In this document: piece after piece, positions 1 to 8,096 of the stretch
Layout: every line of letters begins with the position of its first letter
How positions within the stretch are numbered: the first letter of the stretch is position 1
NCBI GenBank assembly: GCA_963678555.2
Contig: CAXXJA010000001.1
Location: forward strand, 62,001 to 126,000
DNA: 64,000 nt
Reading direction: 5' to 3'
From: SABI01 sp963678555
Lineage (GTDB): Bacteria > Spirochaetota > Spirochaetia > Sphaerochaetales > Sphaerochaetaceae
Position numbers and translations under genes: made by a program
The notes under the pieces: model-generated
Databases searched by the model: none
What the model was told of the DNA's origin: nothing
What the model saw: the letters and a program-made list of their open reading frames with translations, nothing else

Positions 1-104
1 AGTCCCCTGATATGGTTGATCATGTTCGGAAAAGCGAGAAATGCCAGGAAGCCCAGCCACCACTTTTTCTGCATTCTATATGTTTCGCGGATTGTACGTT
101 TCAC
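1..104 (-). CDS. Small membrane protein, 3'-truncated by window edge
   Basis: A GTG at 104 preceded by AGGAGG (8-base spacing) opens a frame that runs off the left edge of the window; 34 codons are visible. The peptide begins MKRTIRETYRMQKKWW and then enters a hydrophobic stretch (about residues 15-27) ending near NMINHIRG. It starts 5 bases after the stop of the acetyltransferase gene at 110-916, so the two are probably one operon. Its WWLGFLAFLAF...HIRG segment resembles the hydrophobic tail of that acetyltransferase (WWLGLFGLLGI...CIKG), so the tail and this protein are likely related modules. Function unknown; the rest of the gene is outside the window. Confidence 0.6.
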   Translation of the reverse strand, partial: MKRTIRETYRMQKKWWLGFLAFLAFPNMINHIRG

Positions 105-109
105 CGAGC

Positions 110-916
110 CTACCTCCTCTCAGGGATCAGAAAGGAAAACATGAGAAACCAGGATAACCCGATTAGTCCCATAGCCGGTGCTTCTCCCTTGATACACTGC
201 AGCAGAGTTACGAGATGAGGAATCCCGAGGAGACCGAACAATCCAAGCCACCAACCGTTTTTCATGACGAGCCCGGTCCGTCCAGTATGCTCAGTGTGCC
301 TGAGACGCATATGAATCCAGGTCGTTTCATGCAGTATGAGACTTGAAAGTCTGCTTTTTTTCTCTCTTTGCACTTCGAATCCAATTCGTTCATAGAGTGA
401 CCGGGCTAAGGTATTGGAAGAGGCAACATACAACGATGTTGTGGTCAGACCAAGTGGTTCTTTCGTATACTGCAGACTGTACTGCAGAAGTCGGGAGCCT
501 ATGCCGTGACCTCGCGCTGTTTCTGCTACAGCAATGTGTTCGATATAGCACTCACCCTTCGCGGGATCCTCCTTCAGCAACAGTGCAAGGATCACTATCT
601 GAATCACAGACCCGAATCCGTATTCCTTGATCAACCGGAAAGCCGATGCGCGATGATGAGGTGTCCCCCTTTCCTGATCGCGCCACTTCAGCAGCATGAC
701 ACCGACAACCTCCCCCTGTAATTCTGCTACAAGGTAGCCCTCAAACGCATGATCATCTATGAAAGAAGCATCGATGAGGAATTGAATCTGTTTCTCCTTA
801 GAGAACTGTTCCATGCGGGGGAACTTGCTGTGGAAAGAATCGAGCAGTATTCCTGCTACGTGATACACATCCTTTTCACGAAAATTCCGCACGGTAATTT
901 CCTGATTGCTGCTCAT
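110..916 (-). CDS. GNAT-family N-acetyltransferase with C-terminal membrane segments
   Basis: The 268-residue protein has a GNAT fold region from about residue 6 to 200. The acetyl-CoA pyrophosphate-binding loop is visible as ARGHGIGSRLL at about 134-144, preceded by the beta-strand CYIEHIAV, and ASSNTLARSLYERIGF is the usual C-terminal GNAT helix. A hydrophobic insert (about 101-115) precedes the loop. After residue 215 come two likely transmembrane helices (about 221-242 and 247-264), unusual for a GNAT enzyme and possibly a fused copy of the small membrane protein that follows. The ATG at 916 has a GGGGG Shine-Dalgarno. The substrate cannot be told from sequence; an inner-membrane location is inferred from the tail. 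Confidence 0.75.
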   Translation of the reverse strand: MSSNQEITVRNFREKDVYHVAGILLDSFHSKFPRMEQFSKEKQIQFLIDASFIDDHAFEGYLVAELQGEVVGVMLLKWRDQERGTPHHRASAFRLIKEYGFGSVIQIVILALLLKEDPAKGECYIEHIAVAETARGHGIGSRLLQYSLQYTKEPLGLTTTSLYVASSNTLARSLYERIGFEVQREKKSRLSSLILHETTWIHMRLRHTEHTGRTGLVMKNGWWLGLFGLLGIPHLVTLLQCIKGEAPAMGLIGLSWFLMFSFLIPERR

Positions 917-1077
917 ACCCTATACCCCCTGCGCCCTGTTTTACTATCTGAGATGAACTATAGAGAGGTGTGAGGAGAAAGTCGTCCGTCCTTATAGGGT
1001 TGTACACATTGAGAACATGATGATTGCGAAAAAACGTGCATGTCTGGTCCCCGAAGTACGTGGATACTGGAAAAATG

Positions 1078-2244
1078 CTAATCCCTAAAGGGTGTAATGG
1101 TGCGAAAGTACTGTGAAGGAGTTGTGCCGGTATTCTCTTTGAACACTTTGTTGAATGTTGATTTTGAGCTGAAGCCTGCATTCAATGCAACCGCAAAGAG
1201 CGTGAGTTTTCGCTGGGCAGGATCATGCATCAGACGCTTTGCTTCCTCAACCCGATACTGATTGATGAAATCATAAAAATTCACTTTGAGGTCCTGATTG
1301 AGTACCTGTGATACCGTGTTCGTTGAGGTCGAAAGACGCTGAGCGATATGTTCAAGTTTGATACCATTGGTCAGATAGAGCTTCTCTTCCTCCATGAACT
1401 TCATAAGCTCTACAGCAATCGCCTCAGCTTTTTTGTTGTCGAGAGGATTTTTCCGATATTTTCCGGTGTTTTTCCTCGTTGTACGGGAACTTTGTTCAAT
1501 AGTTGCCCGAATGAACACTGGAGGGTCGCTGAGAGTCCAGTAGCTGATCATGTAGAAGGTCACAGCCATGAGAGAATACAGTATGGTGAAGGCGGTGGCG
1601 ATAGAGCTGATGCCTGCTGTGAAGAGAAGCAGGAATATTCCCTGCAGCATAAAAAAGAGTAGGGCAAGACGTAAGAAAATACGGAGCCCTCTCAGGCTGA
1701 ATTTTCCGACATCGGTCACATAGTCCTTAAGATTTCGGGCGTACCGTTGTAACACAGCAGCAGCTGCAATTGTCATTCCCGCATTGTAGGTGAGTTCCAG
1801 AGCCCAGAAGATAGCGAAATCTGTGGCATGAGGTCCTCCTGTTGTCAGACTGTGTATGATCTGTACGTTCTCGTGAGGTATTCCGGCTGATGCTATGAAG
1901 AAAACTGTTTCGATGCCAAAAGGGATGAAGAACAGCAGATACATGGGCTTGAAGACAAACTTTTCAGACAGTAGAGCCTGTACGAAAAGATAGAGCAGGC
2001 AGCCGGACAGCGTGTATAAAGGGTCAGATATGAAAAGTAGGGGTGGATAGTGTTCGAGCAGCCCCGATAGATTCATATAGGTTACAACCATATCCATCGA
2101 AACCGAAAGGATGAGGATACTTAACAGTCTGTAGGGAACAGGATTCTTACTGCCTGAGCGGATCAGCAGCACAACCGTAAGGACAAATCCCTGAATTCCC
2201 CCGATCAGGATGAGAATATGCCATGGATTAGTGCTGTACATCAT
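1078..2244 (-). CDS. Membrane-anchored AraC-family transcriptional regulator
   Basis: The N-terminal 240 or so residues contain about seven hydrophobic segments (for example GGIQGFVLTVVLLI and LLYLFVQALL), followed by a charged linker and a C-terminal AraC/XylS double helix-turn-helix of about 100 residues. The HTH carries the family signature around GFSSKSTFNKVFKENTG and ends in TPSQYF. This 7TM-AraC architecture is known in Bacteroidetes and spirochaetes and implies that a signal sensed at the membrane controls DNA binding. An in-frame GTG at 2256 is an alternative start; neither start has a strong ribosome site. The neighbouring gene on the same strand, 161 bases downstream, is the GNAT enzyme, which may be its target. 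No ligand can be inferred. Confidence 0.8.
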   Translation of the reverse strand: MMYSTNPWHILILIGGIQGFVLTVVLLIRSGSKNPVPYRLLSILILSVSMDMVVTYMNLSGLLEHYPPLLFISDPLYTLSGCLLYLFVQALLSEKFVFKPMYLLFFIPFGIETVFFIASAGIPHENVQIIHSLTTGGPHATDFAIFWALELTYNAGMTIAAAAVLQRYARNLKDYVTDVGKFSLRGLRIFLRLALLFFMLQGIFLLLFTAGISSIATAFTILYSLMAVTFYMISYWTLSDPPVFIRATIEQSSRTTRKNTGKYRKNPLDNKKAEAIAVELMKFMEEEKLYLTNGIKLEHIAQRLSTSTNTVSQVLNQDLKVNFYDFINQYRVEEAKRLMHDPAQRKLTLFAVALNAGFSSKSTFNKVFKENTGTTPSQYFRTITPFRD

Positions 2245-2404
2245 GGTGTGTATCACTCAGGGAGGAATTGCGTGTCTGAGGCATCAAAGACTCTCTTTTC
2301 ATATGGATGTATACCATACAAGGGGGGGCATCTCAAGGGGAAAGATGGTTCCTGTCCCGAGTTCACACGGTAAAAAGGTTGTACGGATGTACACATTCAC
2401 GCTT

Positions 2405-3115
2405 TCATCGGGTTTCCTTCCGGGTGAAGAATTCCCTCATCTTCACCGGTTCGTTCGTGAATATACCGTCAACACCGGCTTTTTGGGCTGTATGTGCATC
2501 CTTCAGGGAATCAACGGTGTAGGTGTTCACGTGAATTCCCCGTCTGTGGAACGAATCGACAAGTTCCTCTGTCACGATCGAGATGTCGGGGTGGAAGTAC
2601 TCGAATCCGAAGGCTGAGCAGAGGTGGTCGAAGCCGCTGAAACCGTATTGTTCGACGAGGAATGCGAGTTTCAGGTGAGGGGCATACTCCCGCGTCCTGA
2701 GGAGGGATAGTGGATTGAAGGAGGAGATGATGATACGTTCATCCACGCGGTACTGGCGGATCAGAGATGCGACTTTTTCCTCCAGACCGGGGTAGTAGAC
2801 CGCAGCGGACTTAATCTCTATGTTCGTGATGATATCCTTTGTGCGCACCCAGGCAAGGTATTCACTCAACAGAGGTATCGGGTGGTTTCCCTCTGTTGTG
2901 CGAGGAAGACTATCATAGCTGATATCCTTGATAAGTCCCTTTGTTCCCGTGACCCGTTCAAGGTATTCATCATGGAAGATGACTACCGATCCGTCGCTGG
3001 TCATCTGAACATCAAGCTCTATTCCGTTGCTTCCAACCCGATGGGCTTCTTCGAAGGCGAGCATCGTGTTTTCCGGGTATTTACCGCTGTAACCTCTATG
3101 AGAATAAATAAGCAT
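2405..3115 (-). CDS. ugpQ: Glycerophosphodiester phosphodiesterase
   Basis: A 236-residue cytoplasmic GDPD enzyme that hydrolyses glycerophosphodiesters to glycerol-3-phosphate and an alcohol. The catalytic signature is complete: HRGYSGKYPENT near the N terminus (His and metal ligands), ELDVQMTSDG (Glu/Asp metal ligands) and FHDEYLERVTG (catalytic His). Later NIEIK and the GVDGIFTNEP end fit the TIM barrel. There is no signal peptide, so it is the UgpQ-type cytosolic form rather than GlpQ. ATG at 3115 is chosen because GAGG lies 7 bases upstream; the GTG one codon earlier is possible. It stands alone, 99 bases downstream of the 2-hydroxyacid dehydrogenase on the same strand. Confidence 0.9.
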   Translation of the reverse strand: MLIYSHRGYSGKYPENTMLAFEEAHRVGSNGIELDVQMTSDGSVVIFHDEYLERVTGTKGLIKDISYDSLPRTTEGNHPIPLLSEYLAWVRTKDIITNIEIKSAAVYYPGLEEKVASLIRQYRVDERIIISSFNPLSLLRTREYAPHLKLAFLVEQYGFSGFDHLCSAFGFEYFHPDISIVTEELVDSFHRRGIHVNTYTVDSLKDAHTAQKAGVDGIFTNEPVKMREFFTRKETR

Positions 3116-3213
3116 CACTATACCTCTTCACTCAGAGTGTAGTGATGCCCCGCTCTCGTGTCAAATGAGGAGTCTATGGGTGCACACGTTTTCACACATC
3201 TTTCACACGGTTC

Positions 3214-4176
3214 TCAGGATACGAGGTTGACAGGAGAGCCCGCCATGAACTGCTTCAGGTTGTCCACCGCGATACCCATCAGGCGACTCCTGCTCTCTTT
3301 CGGAGCCCAGCTGATATGGGGAGTGATCAGGCAGTTCTTCGCACTGAGCAGCGGATTGTCCTCTGTGATCGGTTCACTGGAAGCCACATCGAGTCCCGCA
3401 GCATAGACCTTCCCGCTGTTGAGGGCGTCGGCAAGATCCTGCTCCACGATCAGAGGTCCCCGTGAGTTGTTGATGATGATCACTCCGTCCTTCATCTTCG
3501 CGATGTTCTCTCTGTTGATGATACCTTCGGTCTCTGCGAACAGTGGTGCGTGCAGTGCGATCACATCAGAGGAGGCGAACAGCGTGTCAAGGTCGACATA
3601 CTGACAGGTCTCGCTTTCCATGGCAGGATTACGGTAGGTGTCATAGGCAAGGACCTTCATCCCCAGGGCCTGGGCGATCCGTCCGGTTGCCTGACCGATC
3701 CTGCCGTACCCGATGATACCCATGTTCTTGCCGGCAAGCTCAATCAGGGGGTAGTCCCAGAAGCACCACTGACCGCTGCTCTGCCAGCGGCCCTGATGGA
3801 CAGCCGTATCATGGTGACCCACGTGGTGGCAGATCTCAAGCAGCAGGGCGATAGCGAACTGTCCCACCGCATCGGTCCCGTAGGTGGGGATGTTTGTCAC
3901 CGCCACGTCCGCTTCCGCCGCCGCCTTCACATCCACCACGTTGTAGCCGGTGGCAAGCACGCCGATGAACTTCAGCTGTGGGCACGCTTCGATGACCCCC
4001 GCATTGAGGGGAGTCTTGTTGGTGAATACGTAGGAAGCATCTCCGATTCTTTCTATGATGGCTTGATCCTCATGAGGGCTCTGGTCATAGACCGTCAGTT
4101 CCCCAAGCTCTTCCATTGCTTCCCAGGTGAGGTCTCCCGGGTTCAGTATGTATCCGTCGAGTACTACAATCTTCAT
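3214..4176 (-). CDS. D-2-hydroxyacid dehydrogenase (glycerate dehydrogenase/hydroxypyruvate reductase-like)
   Basis: A 320-residue NAD(P)-dependent D-isomer-specific 2-hydroxyacid dehydrogenase. The dinucleotide motif GYGRIGQATGRIAQALG lies near residue 160, followed by the catalytic arginine in INNSRGPLI, glutamate in GLDVASSEP and histidine in LITPHISW. Similarity in layout to HprA-type glycerate dehydrogenases makes hydroxypyruvate/D-glycerate the best guess; glyoxylate or other 2-ketoacids are alternatives. AAGGAG lies 8 bases before the ATG. It is transcribed divergently from the rpiR-type gene at 4391, with a 214-base region between. A glycerate-producing enzyme (tartronate-semialdehyde reductase) is encoded at 20.3-21.2 kb, so the two may share a metabolite. 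Confidence 0.85.
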   Translation of the reverse strand: MKIVVLDGYILNPGDLTWEAMEELGELTVYDQSPHEDQAIIERIGDASYVFTNKTPLNAGVIEACPQLKFIGVLATGYNVVDVKAAAEADVAVTNIPTYGTDAVGQFAIALLLEICHHVGHHDTAVHQGRWQSSGQWCFWDYPLIELAGKNMGIIGYGRIGQATGRIAQALGMKVLAYDTYRNPAMESETCQYVDLDTLFASSDVIALHAPLFAETEGIINRENIAKMKDGVIIINNSRGPLIVEQDLADALNSGKVYAAGLDVASSEPITEDNPLLSAKNCLITPHISWAPKESRSRLMGIAVDNLKQFMAGSPVNLVS

Positions 4177-4315
4177 TCCTGTTTCTCCTTACCCCTGCAT
4201 GCCGTGCTTTTCCACGGCTTATTACGAGTATTTCGCATGATGTTACTGAGGCGGTCTGATATCTGTCGGCTGGGGTCACTGTACCATGAAGGGTGGCTCT
4301 GCTCAAGAAGAAGAA

Positions 4316-4329
4316 TGAAAAATATTTCA
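4316..4329. promoter_or_regulatory. Putative RpiR-type operator
   Basis: The near-palindrome TGAAAAATATTTCA lies 62 bases before the rpiR-type gene; TGAAA/TTTCA arms match those of the site at 5378. RpiR/MurR regulators commonly bind such A/T-rich TGAAA-TTTCA elements and often autoregulate. Assignment is inferred from position and recurrence. Confidence 0.5.
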
Positions 4330-4390
4330 AAAAGTATAAAAAATTTCTGAAAAACAGTGTATGCTATAACATGCAAAGGAGATCAGACAC

Positions 4391-5251
4391 ATGAAGCATA
4401 CCCTCATCAGCATCACGAGAATCAACCATCATTATCATCTGTTGAGCACTACCGAGAAGCGAATAGCAGATTATATAGTAGAGAACCATGCGGATATGGG
4501 TGATCTCACTTCTCAGCAGCTTGCAGAGGTGACCGGAACGAGTGCCGCGACTGTAGTACGGTTCTGCCGTTCTATCGGGTACAAGAGTTTCGTTGAGTTC
4601 CGGATGCATCTCAAACAGGAACTCATCAGTCCCACAGCAAACTGGTATGAACTGAAAAGTGATGAGTCGATTGCAATGATCAAACAGAAGTCATTCAACT
4701 TCAACAAGAACAGTATGGATGAGACTCTCGCGGTACTTGATGATGAGGCTCTCGAGAAGGCGATAAACTATATCAACGATTCCTCCGCCGTCATCATCAT
4801 CGGGGAAGGGGGGTCAGGCTCCTCTGCACGAGCCGCTTACGACTCGTTCCTTCAGATCGGGATTCCCGCCCGCCTTATCGAGGACCCCTTTTTCCAGATC
4901 CTTGCTATCTCAAAGCTCAACAGAGAGGACAATGCGGTGATCTGCGGATTCAGCCACAGCGGTATGAGCAGGAATGTGTATGAAAGTATCAAACTGGCTC
5001 ATGAAAGGCACCTGACCACCATCGGTTTCGTCGGCATCACCGGCGCTCCCCTTACACGCTACCTCGATATCACGCTGCACACAGGCGTCTCCAACCATCC
5101 CTACTTCTCCGATACCCTTTCAGCGCGGATCTGTGAACTCAATGTCGTCTCTGCGATCCATGCCGCCCTGTCGATCAAACGGAGGGAGGAACTTGGTGAT
5201 TATCGGGAAGAGATCGCAAAACTGCTCAGCATCAAGAGAGTGAGAAAGTAA
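4391..5251 (+). CDS. MurR/RpiR-family transcriptional regulator
   Basis: The 286-residue protein has an N-terminal RpiR helix-turn-helix (about 1-77, with LTSQQLAEVTGTSAATVVRFCRSIGYKSF) and a C-terminal SIS sugar-phosphate-binding domain (about 125-255; IIGEGGSGSSARAAYDSF and CGFSHSGMSRNVYESI are the phosphate-binding loops). Such proteins sense phosphosugars. The ATG follows AGGAG by 9 bases. It lies directly upstream of the transketolase-SDR-TRAP operon and divergent from the glycerate-type dehydrogenase. TGAAA-TTTCA elements before both this gene and the operon suggest it controls both. Ligand unknown. Confidence 0.9.
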   Translation: MKHTLISITRINHHYHLLSTTEKRIADYIVENHADMGDLTSQQLAEVTGTSAATVVRFCRSIGYKSFVEFRMHLKQELISPTANWYELKSDESIAMIKQKSFNFNKNSMDETLAVLDDEALEKAINYINDSSAVIIIGEGGSGSSARAAYDSFLQIGIPARLIEDPFFQILAISKLNREDNAVICGFSHSGMSRNVYESIKLAHERHLTTIGFVGITGAPLTRYLDITLHTGVSNHPYFSDTLSARICELNVVSAIHAALSIKRREELGDYREEIAKLLSIKRVRK

Positions 5252-5377
5252 GAAATCTTTTTCAAATTAATACAATTCTCATGAAACACCTTTCCAGTTA
5301 TCACATCTCTTTGTTCACATAAAAACCTGCTTATGTACGTTTATATCGCTATTTACTGCCTTTTACAGAAAATCAGA

Positions 5378-5391
5378 TGAAATCCATTTCA
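5378..5391. promoter_or_regulatory. Putative RpiR-type operator, site 1 of the module 0 operon
   Basis: TGAAATCCATTTCA is a palindrome with perfect TGAAAT and ATTTCA arms. It lies 32 bases upstream of the -35 element of the operon promoter at 5423. Confidence 0.55.
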
Positions 5392-5410
5392 AATAAAATG
5401 TTAAAAATAT

Positions 5411-5422
5411 GAAAAATTTTTC
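5411..5422. promoter_or_regulatory. Putative RpiR-type operator, site 2 abutting the -35 element
   Basis: GAAAAATTTTTC is a perfect 12-base palindrome ending exactly where the TTGACA -35 hexamer begins. Its arms resemble those of the sites at 4316 and 5378. Occupancy would be expected to affect polymerase binding. Confidence 0.5.
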
Positions 5423-5451
5423 TTGACAGATGGAGTTTCACCCCGTACAGT
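5423..5451 (+). promoter_or_regulatory. Sigma-70 promoter of the module 0 operon
   Basis: TTGACA at 5423-5428, a 17-base spacer and TACAGT at 5446-5451. It drives the operon starting at 5525, leaving a leader of about 65 bases. Confidence 0.6.
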
Positions 5452-5524
5452 GAGTGTAGATTCGCTGCCACAGAGGTGGTTGAGATGAATCGGTCGGCAA
5501 GTATCAAGCAAGAGGTAACGGTAA

Positions 5525-6364
5525 GTGGAACGGGAAGAATTAGTGCAGTTCCTGAAAGGGAAGGCAAAAGAATTACGTAAAACAGCCCTGACGATGATCT
5601 ATACAGCTCAGTCAGGACATCCGGGTGGGTCTTTCTCCGCAGCGGAGATCATGGCAGCTCTCTATTTCTCAGAGCTGAATGTAGATCCAAAGGATCCAGC
5701 CAAGGCAGACAGGGACAGATTTGTTCTCTCCAAGGGACATGTGTGTCCGATTCTCTACTCTTCCCTGATCCTGAAAGGATATATGGACACGAGTGAGATC
5801 TATAATCTGAGAAAGTACGGTTCCATTCTGCAGGGTCATCCCGATATGAAGAAGACTCCCGGAGTAGACATCTCCACCGGTTCTCTCGGTCAGGGGATAT
5901 CAACTGCAGTAGGTATGGCGATCGGACTCAAGAGAGATGGCTCGAAGGCCAGGGTGTTCACCCTTGTCGGTGACGGTGAGAGCCAGGAAGGGCAGGTATG
6001 GGAAGCGGTCGAAACTGCCGCGAAGTATGAACTGACCAACCTCGTCATCATCCTTGACAAGAACAGGATCCAGAATGACGGTTTCTGTGACGAGATCATG
6101 CCGGTTCAGGATATAGAAGCGAAGTTCAAGGCTTTCGGTTGTGATACACACAACATAAACGGTCACAGCATCCCTGAGATCCTCGATGCACTCGATGCTA
6201 TCAGGAGCACAACGTCCTGTAAGCCTCAGGTTATCGTGGCCAACACGACCAAGGGCAAGGGCGTCTCCTACATGGAGGATGTTCCCTCCTGGCACGGAAT
6301 GGCTCCGAATGAAGAGCTGTTCGAACAGGCTATGAAGGAAATCGAAGAGGGGGAGATCGCATGA
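5525..6364 (+). CDS. Transketolase, N-terminal (TPP-binding) subunit, pair 1
   Basis: A 279-residue subunit corresponding to the N-terminal half of transketolase. Visible are the substrate/TPP histidines in SGHPGGSFSAAE and SKGHVCP, the GHPDMKKTPGVD and TGSLGQG loops, and the Mg-TPP motif GDGESQEG followed about 25 residues later by DKNRIQ. The reaction transfers a two-carbon ketol unit from a ketose to an aldehyde. Translation starts at a GTG with AGAGGT upstream. The stop overlaps the start of the C-terminal subunit by 4 bases (ATGA), so the two are translationally coupled. Association with an SDR and a TRAP importer rather than central pentose-phosphate genes suggests a dedicated catabolic transketolase; the substrate is unknown. 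Confidence 0.92.
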   Translation: MEREELVQFLKGKAKELRKTALTMIYTAQSGHPGGSFSAAEIMAALYFSELNVDPKDPAKADRDRFVLSKGHVCPILYSSLILKGYMDTSEIYNLRKYGSILQGHPDMKKTPGVDISTGSLGQGISTAVGMAIGLKRDGSKARVFTLVGDGESQEGQVWEAVETAAKYELTNLVIILDKNRIQNDGFCDEIMPVQDIEAKFKAFGCDTHNINGHSIPEILDALDAIRSTTSCKPQVIVANTTKGKGVSYMEDVPSWHGMAPNEELFEQAMKEIEEGEIA

Positions 6365-7290
6365 AGGCTCTGAGAGAATCGTTTGGTGATGAGATACTTG
6401 AACTCGTCAAGGAGTTCCCTGAACTGTACGTTATCGATGCTGACATCGGTAAATCCTGTAAGACTGTTCCGTTCAAGGAACAGTATCCGCTGAATCATGT
6501 GAACGTCGGTATAGCCGAGCAGAACGCAGCCGGAGTGGCTGCAGGTCTGGCAACACTCGGTAAGATTCCGATCGTGTCGACCTATGCGGTGTTCGGGTCT
6601 CTGAGGATGATCGAGCAGATCAGGCAGGAAGCCTGCTATCCCAATCTCAATGTGAAAGTGATGTGTTCCCACGGAGGATTCACTCCGGCGAACGATGGTG
6701 CCTCCCACCAGTCTATCGAGGACCTTGGAGTGATGCGGACTCTTCCGAATATGACCGTGATTGCTCCTGCCGACTACCACTCGGCACGCTGCCTGATCCG
6801 CGAAGCGGTGAAGATGCACGGCCCTGTGTACATGAGATTCACCCGGGATCCGATCCCCTTCGTGTACGATGAGAGTGTCTCACTTACCATCGGTAAGGCT
6901 CACACGATCGTGGAAGGCGATGATATTGCGGTCCTTGCAACAGGGGATATCATGAGCTTCGCACTCGAGGCAGTGAAACAGTTGCACGCACAGGGGATCA
7001 AAGCACGTCTTGTCGATGTCCATACGATCAAGCCCCTTGATGAGGCTGCTGTAAGGGATGCGATCGATGCCTGCACTCAGATCATCACGGTCGAAGACCA
7101 CAGTATCATCAACGGGCTGGGCAGTGCCGTGGCCGAGGTGGTAGCAGAGTATGGAAGGGGCCGACTGTTCAGAATGGGAGTAAGAGACCGGTTCGGTGAA
7201 TCGGGCCCCTATGAAGAACTGCTCAAGGCTAACGGAGTGAGTGTCGCTCACATCGTCGAACAGGCAAAAACCATGCTGGAGGATAGATAA
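6361..7290 (+). CDS. Transketolase, C-terminal (PYR/acceptor) subunit, pair 1
   Basis: A 309-residue partner subunit containing the pyrimidine-binding domain with the catalytic glutamate in VGIAEQNAAG (about residue 57), the HGGFTPANDGASHQS loop, the VYMRFTRDP segment and the C-terminal transketolase domain (ITVEDHSIINGLG). It overlaps the N-terminal subunit by 4 bases and the following SDR by one base (TAATG). The protein cannot work alone: active sites form at the interface of both halves. Confidence 0.92.
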   Translation: MKALRESFGDEILELVKEFPELYVIDADIGKSCKTVPFKEQYPLNHVNVGIAEQNAAGVAAGLATLGKIPIVSTYAVFGSLRMIEQIRQEACYPNLNVKVMCSHGGFTPANDGASHQSIEDLGVMRTLPNMTVIAPADYHSARCLIREAVKMHGPVYMRFTRDPIPFVYDESVSLTIGKAHTIVEGDDIAVLATGDIMSFALEAVKQLHAQGIKARLVDVHTIKPLDEAAVRDAIDACTQIITVEDHSIINGLGSAVAEVVAEYGRGRLFRMGVRDRFGESGPYEELLKANGVSVAHIVEQAKTMLEDR

Positions 7291-8045
7291 TGAATTTCGA
7301 GAACAGAGTTGTCATCGTAACAGGTGCCGGTAGCGAGCGGGGTATCGGACGGGAAACGGCAAACTATCTTGCATCACTCAACGCTACCGTAGTGATCGCT
7401 GATATGAACCTGGAAGGCGCTGAAGCAGCTGCTAAGGCTATTGAGGCAGATGGAGGGAAGGCTTTTGCCGTCTCACTTAACGTCACTGACCCCGAATCGG
7501 TTAAGAGTATGGTCGAGACTGTCGTGCAGAAGTACGGAAGGATCGATGTGCTGGTGAACAATGCCGGTATCACCCAGCCGATCACCACTGCAGATATGAG
7601 CCTCGAAGACTTCAACCGGATCATCGCGGTCAACCTGACAGGGACGTTCCTCTGCTCCCAGGCAGTCATCCCCGTGATGGCAAAAAACAACTACGGACGT
7701 ATCGTCAACCTTTCTTCTGTATCAGGAAAGCGCGGGGGCGGAGTGTATGGCGGTTCCCACTACTCGGCAGCGAAGGCCGGGATCCTGGGCTTCAGCAAGG
7801 CTCTTGCACGTGAGGTTGTCGAGCAGGGGATCACAGTCAATTCAGTCTGTCCCGGCCTCATCGCTACCGATATCCGCAAAGGTCTTTCGGATGAGAGAGA
7901 GCGGGCTATCTGGGCGACGATTCCCATGAAGCGTCCGGGAACGACAAGAGAGATTGCGTTCACAGTCGCATTCCTTGCTGCCGAGGAGGCAGCCTACATC
8001 ACCGGTGAGGATATCGATATCAACGGTGGTTCTCATATGGATTAA
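7290..8045 (+). CDS. SDR-family dehydrogenase (FabG-like), module 0
   Basis: A 251-residue classical short-chain dehydrogenase/reductase. The cofactor loop is TGAGSERGIG, slightly longer than the usual TGxxxGIG, with NNAG at about 90, catalytic Ser in NLSSVSGKRGG and Tyr-Lys in HYSAAKAG. The D at the end of the second strand (VIADMN) indicates NAD(H). It sits between transketolase and TRAP genes in one tightly packed operon, so it probably interconverts the imported polyol or sugar acid and the ketose cleaved by the transketolase. The exact substrate cannot be read from sequence. Confidence 0.88.
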   Translation: MNFENRVVIVTGAGSERGIGRETANYLASLNATVVIADMNLEGAEAAAKAIEADGGKAFAVSLNVTDPESVKSMVETVVQKYGRIDVLVNNAGITQPITTADMSLEDFNRIIAVNLTGTFLCSQAVIPVMAKNNYGRIVNLSSVSGKRGGGVYGGSHYSAAKAGILGFSKALAREVVEQGITVNSVCPGLIATDIRKGLSDERERAIWATIPMKRPGTTREIAFTVAFLAAEEAAYITGEDIDINGGSHMD

Positions 8046-8046
8046 G

Positions 8047-8064
8047 ACAGTGGAATTCCACTGT
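8047..8064. repeat. 18-base perfect palindrome/hairpin before the TRAP binding-protein gene
   Basis: ACAGTGGAATTCCACTGT reads the same on both strands and can fold into a hairpin. It lies between the SDR stop and the ribosome site of the dctP gene; with the hairpin at 9117 it brackets the binding-protein cistron. Confidence 0.7.
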
Positions 8065-8096
8065 TGTTAATAGTTATCACAAAGGAGGGTTCTAAA

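Noticed and set aside
343..973. Plus-strand open frames over the acetyltransferase gene
   Set aside because: They are shadows of a well-supported minus-strand gene and lack ribosome sites and recognisable domains.
5317..5340. ACATAA...TTATGT inverted repeat resembling the one at 59770
   Set aside because: Six-base arms in A/T-rich DNA with different spacing; similarity may be chance.
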